Shown piece after piece: positions 1-6,053 of a stretch of 12,885 bases of DNA. Position 1 is the stretch's first letter, and each line of letters starts with the position of its first letter. The translations under genes were made by a program, and so were the position numbers. Source of the DNA: CBDUBH01 sp965365345 (GTDB taxonomy: Bacteria > Bacteroidota > Ignavibacteria > Ignavibacteriales > SURF-24); assembly GCA_965365345.1 (NCBI GenBank), contig CBDUBH010000095.1, positions 1 through 12,885 of the forward strand. Reading direction: 5' to 3'. The notes beneath the pieces were generated by a model that had not been told where the DNA came from, ran no database searches, and saw only the letters and a list, made by a program, of their open reading frames with translations.

Positions 1-1349
1 ATATTTCGAAGATTTTCTTTCGAAATTCCTTCGCCTGAATCTTAAACAGAAATTTTAATATATTTTCCGGATTCAAGCATCGGGAAATTTTGCTTTCCGG
101 ATTTTGAGATTTCTAAACTTTCCGCACGTAAAAAAATTTCGCCGTAATCTTTAATTGCTTCTTTTGAATTTATACAAAGATTTAAGATCACCTGATAAAT
201 TTCAGTGGAATTGCCCAAAAATTGAGGAAGTTCACTTTCAATTTGATAATTGAATTTTATATTTTCCGGAATTGATTGTGAAAAAACAGAAACAATTTCA
301 TTTAAAAGATCGAAAGATCTAACCGGAAGTTTTCTTTTTGAAGTCGGTTTTCCGTATGAAAGCAAACCTTTACTTAAATCAGCGGCGCGCGTTGAACAAC
401 TTTCAATATTTTCCAGAAGATATTTTACATCGTTGCAGTCACTCAATTTTTTCTTTAAAAGATCAAGACTCCCGAAAATACTTGAAAGCAGATTATTGAA
501 ATCGTGAGCCATTCCGCTTGCAAGTTTTCCGACGGTTTCAAGTTTCTGCGCCTGTAAAAGTTTTCCTGCGAGCTCGGAATTTATTTTTTTTTCGAGAATA
601 TTTTCTGCAGTAAATTCAAACATTAGCAATGTTTTTTCAAATACTTCGCTCTGAAATTTGAAAACGGAATTTTCAAATTTTCCGCATATAACATAGCCTG
701 AAATCTTATTTGAAAGTGAAAGTTTTTTGATCAGAATTTCTTTTGATGAAAATGAATTAAGAAGTTCAGATTCAAAATCGCCGCTTTGGTATGTGATTTT
801 TAAATAAGAATTATTTTCAAAATCATCAGCAAAATGATCTTCGATCAAATTGAAAAACTTTACACCGGCTTCAAAATTAAAATCATCTTTCCGGCAAATG
901 AATTTAGATCTATCTTGAAATTCAAATTCGGTTTCATCTGATATCAAACCTGCAAAATCAAATCCGGTTTTTAAGATTTCTCCGGCAAATGCTTCGAAAG
1001 TTTTGCTTAAAGAAAGGGAATTTTCAAGATGTTGAATTTTGGAAAGAAACTCTCCGTGATAATTTTTTTGCTTTATGAAAAAATTATTTTTTACAGGGGA
1101 AATTTCAAACTCAATTGAATTTGTAACAATTGAAATTGATTGTCCGGATCTTAAAATTTTAATTTCATTTTCCGTGATTTGCAAAAGATCAAAAATTGCT
1201 GCGGAATTTTCGCGCAATTGAAAAATTTCTGAAAAATGATTGTTTAGCGCAATTATCTCAAAATCAGAATTTACCAATGCTGCGGCAAATGAGAGTGAAT
1301 CAAGAATTTCAAATCCGGTAAGGTTTGCCGCAATGATTTCGTTTTTCAT
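1..1349 (-). pseudogene. Sensor histidine kinase interrupted by an in-frame stop (partial, runs off window)
   Basis: Frame starting at ATG 1347-1349 gives 435 residues: an N-terminal PAS-like region (about 8-95), a GAF-like segment (about 105-260), a dimerisation/phosphoacceptor helix with GMAHDFNN (His282) and the start of an HATPase_c domain with the N box NLCINSKEAI (Asn394). A TAA (complement of 42-44) then ends the frame after KYIKISV. The same frame continues with DSGEGISKENLRN to position 1, which is a textbook G1 box plus the following segment, so one codon (probably AAA or GAA) has become a stop. Without G1 and G2 boxes the product should not bind ATP. No membrane segment is visible, so it is probably cytosolic. 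The start overlaps the stop of the upstream regulator as ATGA, which suggests translational coupling and that the two were cognate. Alternatives are a sequencing error or stop readthrough. The kinase identity is sure; its functional state is not. Confidence 0.88.
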
Positions 1350-2716
1350 GCCTGCTGCAAATTATATTTTAAAATTTTTGTGTAAAGCGTTTTCTGGCTG
1401 ATTCCTAGTGAACGCGCTGAATTTTCTCTGTTCCAATCGTTTTGATCAAGCATTTTTTTTATATGAATTTTTTCGAGATCTTCAAGCGACGTTATTTCCC
1501 CAATATTATTTTCTTCAGATAAAATTTCCGGCGTGCGTGAATAATTTTTATAATTTACCGGTAGATTCAAATCTTCAGATAAAATTTCTTCACCTTCAGA
1601 AAAAATTATTGATCGTTCAACAATATGAAGAAGTTCGCGTACATTTCCGGGAAAATTGTATTGAAGAAGAACTTTTTCGGCATCTTTTGAAAATCTTTTC
1701 GGTTCGTTTGCCTTGCATTTCAAATTTAAAAAATGATTTGCAAGAAGTAGAACATCGCCGTTTCTTTCGCGTAAAGGCGGTATATTTACTGTAATTACAT
1801 TAAGGCGGAAAAGAAGATCGCGACGAAAATTTTTCTTATCGGATTCTTCCATCAGATTTTTATTTGTTGCTCCGATTACGCGAACATTTGAACTTAAGTT
1901 GTTTACTCCGCCGACTCTTCTATATTCACCGTTTTCCAAAAAGCGTAAAAGTTTTGGTTGAAGAGTTAAACTAAGTTCACCGATTTCATCAAGAAACAAA
2001 GTTCCGCCATCAGCAATTTCAACCAGTCCGGGCTTTGAAGTTTTGGCATCTGTAAAAGCGCCTTTTTCATGTCCGAAAAGTTCACTTTCGATAAGTTGAT
2101 CAGGAAGCGATGCGCAATTTACGATTACAAACGGATTATCTTTTCTATCGGAATTTTTGTGAATGAATTCGGCAAAAAGTTCTTTTCCGGTTCCGGTTTC
2201 GCCTTCCAAAAGCACATTGGAATCTGATTTTGCAGCTTTTAGCGCAAGATTTGTTGCACGGTTAATTTCAAGACTTTCACCAATAATTTTTCCGGTATAT
2301 TTTTTTTCTAATTGATTATCGAGCAACGCGGCTTTTAAAAGCAAACCTTTTCTTTCAACAGCACGATTTATTGTTAAAAGCAATTCTTCAAATTCATAAG
2401 GTTTAGTGAGGAAATCATAAGCGCCGAGTTTTATACATTCGATTGCGGTTCTGATCTCAGACTTAGCGGTTAAAACAACTACCTGCAAATTCGGATGGTG
2501 TTGTTTTACGAATTTAAGAACTTCTTCGCCCATAATTTCGCGCATTTCGAGATCGAGCAAAAGAAGATCGTAGCTTTTTTGCTTTAAATTCTCGATGGCA
2601 AATTTTCCGTCATACACAGCATCAACGGAATAACCTTCATTAAGAAGTTCTTCTTTTAAAAGATAACAGAGAGTTTCATCGTCATCTGCTATAAGTACCT
2701 TGTAATTCTTACTCAT
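1346..2716 (-). CDS. NtrC-family sigma-54-dependent response regulator
   Basis: The 456-residue protein has the full NtrC layout. A receiver domain (about 5-120) has the acidic pocket DDD at 11-13, phosphoacceptor Asp55, Thr83 and Lys105. A sigma-54 AAA+ domain (about 140-380) has Walker A GETGTGKE (172-179), the sigma-54 contact loop GAFTDA (219-224), Walker B GGTLFLDEIGEL (237-248) and arginines in RRDLLFRLNV (298-307). A Fis-type helix-turn-helix (about 410-454) has NRENSARSLGISQKTLY. Phosphorylation should drive oligomerisation and activation of sigma-54 promoters; the targets cannot be told from the window. It is the first gene of a two-gene operon, and its TGA overlaps the start of the adjacent kinase gene, so the regulator precedes its kinase. 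The only SD-like sequence before the ATG is a short AAAG, and that region lies in one arm of a large inverted repeat. The family assignment is secure, but no specific member (for example AtoC or ZraR) can be assigned. Confidence 0.96.
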   Translation of the reverse strand: MSKNYKVLIADDDETLCYLLKEELLNEGYSVDAVYDGKFAIENLKQKSYDLLLLDLEMREIMGEEVLKFVKQHHPNLQVVVLTAKSEIRTAIECIKLGAYDFLTKPYEFEELLLTINRAVERKGLLLKAALLDNQLEKKYTGKIIGESLEINRATNLALKAAKSDSNVLLEGETGTGKELFAEFIHKNSDRKDNPFVIVNCASLPDQLIESELFGHEKGAFTDAKTSKPGLVEIADGGTLFLDEIGELSLTLQPKLLRFLENGEYRRVGGVNNLSSNVRVIGATNKNLMEESDKKNFRRDLLFRLNVITVNIPPLRERNGDVLLLANHFLNLKCKANEPKRFSKDAEKVLLQYNFPGNVRELLHIVERSIIFSEGEEILSEDLNLPVNYKNYSRTPEILSEENNIGEITSLEDLEKIHIKKMLDQNDWNRENSARSLGISQKTLYTKILKYNLQQA

Positions 2717-2722
2717 TATTCT

Positions 2723-2802
2723 TTATTTTCAATTTACCTTAACTATTAATGAGGCAGCACATAGCTGCCGGTAGGTAATTATCGAAAATAAATTGAAAAT
2801 AA
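2723..2802. repeat. Large imperfect inverted repeat with internal hairpin upstream of the regulator gene
   Basis: TTATTTTCAATTTA (2723-2736) is matched exactly by its reverse complement TAAATTGAAAATAA (2789-2802). Between them is a second perfect hairpin, GGCAGC (2753-2758), loop ACATA, GCTGCC (2764-2769), and short extra pairing TTACC/GGTAA (2734-2738 with 2774-2778). The left arm ends 6 nt before the start codon of the minus-strand regulator gene, so in a transcript reading through it the ribosome-binding region would be paired. It could be a translational control structure, a protein-binding site or a small repeat element; the sequence alone does not decide. Confidence 0.5.
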
Positions 2803-2843
2803 TAAGTAATAAAATTAAGACAATATTTTAGGGTAAAATTAAT

Positions 2844-2872
2844 TTGATTTAAAAATGAAAAAGTATTATATT
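2844..2872 (+). promoter_or_regulatory. Candidate housekeeping promoter of the tRNA gene
   Basis: TTGATT (2844-2849) and TATATT (2867-2872) are separated by 17 nt and lie 22 nt before the mature tRNA 5' end, which fits a vegetative -35/-10 pair with a short leader. AT-rich sequence makes chance matches common, and primary sigma factors of Bacteroidota use a somewhat different consensus. Confidence 0.4.
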
Positions 2873-2894
2873 AGAAGTCTAAATTTTAATTGAT

Positions 2895-2966
2895 GGGCGC
2901 GTAGCTCAGGGGTAGAGCATTTGCCTTTTAAGCAAAGGGTCGGTGGTTCGAGCCCACCCGCGCTCA
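2895..2966 (+). tRNA. tRNA-Lys (anticodon TTT)
   Basis: A complete cloverleaf of 72 nt can be folded by eye. The acceptor stem GGGCGCG/CGCGCTC has one G-T pair. The D arm is GCTC/GAGC with a short 7-nt loop. The anticodon stem TTTGC/GCAAA carries loop CTTTTAA, giving anticodon TTT (34-36), read as lysine. The variable loop is 5 nt, and the T arm GGTGG/CCACC has loop TTCGAGC. The discriminator base is A (2966). The CCA end is not encoded, since CTG follows, so it must be added by the nucleotidyltransferase. The gene stands alone with its own promoter and terminator. I see no duplicated 3' end nearby that would mark an integration site. Confidence 0.96.
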
Positions 2967-2969
2967 CTG

Positions 2970-3004
2970 AAAATGCGATTTTTTAACGAAAATCGCATTT
3001 TTTA
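2970..3004 (+). terminator. Intrinsic terminator of tRNA-Lys
   Basis: A perfect 13-bp inverted repeat, AAAATGCGATTTT (2970-2982) and AAAATCGCATTTT (2989-3001), encloses a 6-nt loop (TTAACG), and the T run continues to 3004. It starts 4 nt after the tRNA. The A run on the left makes it potentially bidirectional. Confidence 0.85.
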
Positions 3005-3561
3005 TTTTAAAGAAATTTTAAGTAGTGCATTATTTTGTACACTTTTTAGCTAAATCTAGCCTAATTTTACATGTTTACTACTGCAATTTTGGAAATAGAG
3101 ACCTTATTTAAAATTATTGTAATCTTTATAAATTGATTTTTTTTGCAGGAGGATTTAATTTTTTAGACAAAAATATACACATAGTTTTTGCCGGAAAGAA
3201 AAGTATACAGTGTAAAGTTGGATCACCTATATATAATAAATTTACTAGTCAAAATTTAATTTGGTCAGCCTGCTAATTCAATTAGAGGATTTATAAAAAT
3301 ATATCAGAAAATAAAATAGCTGACTAAATTTTTCTTTACTGTTTATCAATAAATTGCAAATGACCAGCAAACTATAAGGCAACATTCAGTTTTTTGAATA
3401 ATGACATAATAAAAATATTATAATAAAAATTTAAACTAGGATTGAATGTAGTAAAATTATATGCTTATTTATAAAAATCCCATTTCTTACAAAATATTCT
3501 TATTATTTATTCACTTATTAAAAAGAATTAATCATTAAAACGCTTTTTCATTTAAATTTAT
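3005..3561. other. AT-rich intergenic region without a recognisable gene
   Basis: About 560 nt with frequent stops in all frames and no recognisable protein. AGGAGG at about 3148 looks like a ribosome-binding site, but no ATG, GTG or TTG start with an open frame follows at a useful distance. The only structure I note is an imperfect 12-nt inverted repeat, AATTTGGTCAGC (3258-3269) and GCTGACTAAATT (3319-3330), with the small palindrome CTAATTCAATTAG (3273-3285) inside its loop. I see no clear terminator for the convergent esterase gene. Confidence 0.6.
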
Positions 3562-4419
3562 TTAGTATTGATGAAATCCTTTCGAAATAAATTCTAAAAC
3601 TTCAGGTAATGCCGAACGCCAGTAAGTCCAGGTATGTCCGCCTTCGCGGATTCTGAACTCATGCGGAATCCCTTTTTTACGCATTAAGATGTGTACAAGA
3701 GAATTCCCTTCAAATAAAAAATCATCATCACCGCAATCAATATACCAACGGACATCTTTTTTATTTTGCTCCTGAACAGCTTCAATTAATTTTAATACAC
3801 TTGTACTATTTATAAATTCATTTATTTCTTCTTCGGTTACATTTTTATAATTCCAGGATAAACGAAGTTTTGCATCATCTGAATTTAAGGGTCCTGTAGC
3901 GGCACTTAGCGGACAAGCTGATGAAAACATTCCGGGATGTTTTAATGCAAATAAAAAAGTTCCTTCACCACCCATTGAAAGTCCTGAAACTGCTCTGTAA
4001 CGTTTCTCGGATTTTATTCTATAAGTTTTTTCAATAAAAGGAATAAATTCTTCAAAGAAAAAATCTTCATATTGCCATTCCCCTCTGATATTGTTTCCGT
4101 AACCTTTTCTTGCTTGATCGGCATCGGGCATTACTATGATCATCGGAGTTGCTTTGCCTTCATTTATCGCTTTGTCTGCTATATGAAGAACTTCGCCGAA
4201 TTGGATCCAGGCTGCTTGGTCATCACCCATTCCGTGCAGCAAATACAAAACCGGATACCTTCTTTCAGAACTTTCATAATCCGGAGGAAGATAAACAGCA
4301 TATTTCCGCTCACCGTTTAGAATTTTACTTTGCATGTTTAAGTTATCAAACACTTTGCCTGATTGGGCAAAAACGAATGAGCCGAAAAATAAATACAAAA
4401 AGAAAAATTTGAAATGCAT
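3562..4419 (-). CDS. Secreted esterase, esterase D/feruloyl esterase family (alpha/beta hydrolase)
   Basis: I place the start at ATG 4417-4419 (285 residues). The longer frame to 4464 would need a TTG codon, would put 15 charged residues before the signal peptide, and lacks a good ribosome site, whereas GAG lies 6 nt before the ATG. From this start there is a signal peptide (MHFKFFFLYLFFGSFVFA, cleavage before Gln19), so the protein is exported. The mature part matches the esterase D-like alpha/beta hydrolases: oxyanion region YLLHGMG, nucleophile elbow GLSMGG (Ser148), acid in CGDDDFLF (probably Asp233) and histidine in GGHTWTYW (His262). Family members hydrolyse carboxylic esters such as feruloyl or acetyl groups on plant polysaccharides, iron-siderophore esters or S-formylglutathione; the substrate here is unknown. 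It is a monocistronic gene, divergent from the binding-protein operon. Confidence 0.9.
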   Translation of the reverse strand: MHFKFFFLYLFFGSFVFAQSGKVFDNLNMQSKILNGERKYAVYLPPDYESSERRYPVLYLLHGMGDDQAAWIQFGEVLHIADKAINEGKATPMIIVMPDADQARKGYGNNIRGEWQYEDFFFEEFIPFIEKTYRIKSEKRYRAVSGLSMGGEGTFLFALKHPGMFSSACPLSAATGPLNSDDAKLRLSWNYKNVTEEEINEFINSTSVLKLIEAVQEQNKKDVRWYIDCGDDDFLFEGNSLVHILMRKKGIPHEFRIREGGHTWTYWRSALPEVLEFISKGFHQY

Positions 4420-4943
4420 TTTAATCTCGATTACAGTTCTTGTTTTTTTATCAAAATATTTCAATTTAAAAAAATATCCTGTTAGAAATATATTAAATTA
4501 TTTTATGATAATTAAAATTTCCGGTCCAGAATATTTTCAATACTCTCCAATTCTTTTTGAAAAATTAAATATTGAAATGAATTTGCCGCATCTTCAATTT
4601 GTTTAACTTTGCTTGTAACAAAAAAATAGATTAGTAACTAACTGATATTTATCATGGAAGAAGTAAAACATCAAACATTATTTTTACTTGCTGTTATCAG
4701 AAAATTGAGAAAATGAAAAATTTAAAAAAGACAATTCGAGGAAATAAAGTTTAGCTGCACATCAATTTTATTTCATAATGTTTTTTATTTATTCATTTTT
4801 TAAAACATGATCTTAAAATAATTTTTACCTTCCGGTAGAGATAAATCACTAAAAAATATTGAACTTCAAAAAAGTAGCCGGAATATTTCCGGTTTAAAAT
4901 AAGAGTAGAATTTTCGATAATTGATAAAATACTTTAAAAATTT
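4420..4943. other. Intergenic region between divergent esterase and binding-protein genes
   Basis: About 520 nt that should hold both promoters. No convincing -35/-10 pair stands out in this AT-rich DNA. Very short frames exist: ATG 4504-4605 (33 codons), and a possible coupled pair at 4654-4716 (20 residues) and 4713-4754 (13 residues). None has a recognisable product. A dyad sits close to the operon start. Confidence 0.55.
4878..4892. promoter_or_regulatory. CCGGAA-TAT-TTCCGG dyad upstream of the binding-protein operon
   Basis: A perfect 6-bp inverted repeat with a 3-nt spacer, centred about 58 nt before the ATG at 4944. The size and placement suit a dimeric regulator. TTCCGG is, however, a common word throughout this window, so this may be chance. 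Confidence 0.25.
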
Positions 4944-6047
4944 ATGAAAAAACTTTTACTTTTTACTTTTATTTTATTTTTTTTGATTTTCGGATGCAAT
5001 AGCACAGAGCCTGTAAAATTAGGGTTTCTCGGCACACTTTCCGGAAACAGCGCCGAGCTTGGTACATCCGCCCGTAATTCAGTCAGACTCGCAATAGAGG
5101 AAATAAATTCAAATGGCGGCATTAACGGAAGAAAGGTAGAACTCTTCATTGCCGATGATAAAGGAAATCCCGAAGACGGATTAGCTGCTACAGAATATTT
5201 ATTACAGGAAAAAGTTGTTGCGGTTATTGGTCCTTCTATTACCGGCTCCACTGCTTTATCTGTTCCGTATCTTAACCAAAATAAAATCTTGATGCTTAGC
5301 CCCTCAGTAAGTACAAGTGAACTTTCCGGTATTGATGATAATTTTATTAAAATGGCAACTTCAAATATTAAGCAAGCGGAAGCTTTGGCAGATTTTGCAA
5401 TAAATGATCAGAAGTTCAATAATTTTGTGATAATTTATGATCTTAATAATAAAGGCTATTCAGAAGGAATTGTAAATCGTTTTGCTCAAATTGTAAATGG
5501 ATCAGGCAAAAATATTGTTTTGAAAAAAACTTTCAATTCAGGTGATTACAAAAAGATCACGGAAATAATTGATACTTTGAGAAATCTGAAATTCGATGCG
5601 ATCCTATCAATTGCAAGCGGAATGGATAATGCAGTACTTTGTCAATTATTGAAAAAAGAAAAATTAAATTTTCCTGTTCTAACCGGAATATGGGCTGCAA
5701 CAGATGATCTTATAAACTCCGGCGGTGCTGCTGTTGAAAAAATTGTTACTATAAACAGCTTTAACTGGAACGATTCCTCCCGTACTTATCAAAATTTCAA
5801 AAAAAAATATTTACAAAAATATAAAGAAGAACCTTCATTTGCCTCTGTGTTTGCTTATGAAGCCGCACAAATTTTATTTACCGCAATGCAGAAAAGTTCT
5901 TCTTTTGATTATCAACAATTAAAATCAAATATCATCAATAAAGAGTTTAACGGATTGCAGCAAAATATTTTTGTCGATGAATTCGGCGATGTTGAAAGAA
6001 AGATCAATTTATTCAAAATCCAAAACGGGAAATTTATAAGCAGGTAA
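4944..6047 (+). CDS. Lipoprotein substrate-binding protein, branched-chain amino acid (Leu/Ile/Val) type
   Basis: The 367-residue protein begins with a short lipoprotein signal (MKKLLLFTFILFFLIFGC) whose lipobox IFGC puts the lipidated Cys at 18. The rest is a type I periplasmic binding fold of the Leu/Ile/Val-binding family: VKLGFLGTLSGNSAELG near 24-40, AIEEINSNGGINGRKVEL, AVIGPSITGSTALSVPYL near 90-107, LMLSPSVSTSEL, and the C-lobe segment FASVFAYEAAQIL. The likely ligand is a small amino-acid-like or carboxylate compound. It should be anchored in an envelope membrane facing the periplasm. No permease or ATPase gene is beside it; the next gene, starting 6 nt later, is a membrane histidine kinase. 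I infer a sensory role, presenting ligand to the kinase sensor domain, rather than transport. A transport role with distant partners remains possible. Confidence 0.9.
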   Translation: MKKLLLFTFILFFLIFGCNSTEPVKLGFLGTLSGNSAELGTSARNSVRLAIEEINSNGGINGRKVELFIADDKGNPEDGLAATEYLLQEKVVAVIGPSITGSTALSVPYLNQNKILMLSPSVSTSELSGIDDNFIKMATSNIKQAEALADFAINDQKFNNFVIIYDLNNKGYSEGIVNRFAQIVNGSGKNIVLKKTFNSGDYKKITEIIDTLRNLKFDAILSIASGMDNAVLCQLLKKEKLNFPVLTGIWAATDDLINSGGAAVEKIVTINSFNWNDSSRTYQNFKKKYLQKYKEEPSFASVFAYEAAQILFTAMQKSSSFDYQQLKSNIINKEFNGLQQNIFVDEFGDVERKINLFKIQNGKFISR

Positions 6048-6053
6048 CTTTAT

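Noticed and set aside
1408..1794. 128-codon plus-strand frame opposite the sigma-54 regulator
   Set aside because: Antisense to the conserved AAA+ and HTH coding sequence, with a Phe/Leu-rich composition typical of a shadow frame.
2740..2775. Sigma-54 promoter (GG...GC) before the NtrC-type regulator
   Set aside because: The GG and GC pair in the hairpin sequence has 9 nt between them instead of 10 and lacks the surrounding consensus.
3145..3180. AGGAGG followed by a possible small gene
   Set aside because: No ATG, GTG or TTG start with an open frame follows at a normal distance, and stops are close in every frame.
2895..3561. tRNA-Lys followed by gene-free DNA as an integration site for a mobile island
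   Set aside because: I find no second copy of the tRNA 3' end, no integrase gene and no cargo; the tRNA has its own intact terminator.
4420..4464. Longer esterase with a TTG start at 4464
   Set aside because: It would place a charged 15-residue stretch before a clear signal peptide; the internal ATG with nearby GAG is better.
4334..4606. 90-codon plus-strand frame over the esterase start
   Set aside because: It is mostly antisense to the signal-peptide region of the esterase and shows no recognisable protein.
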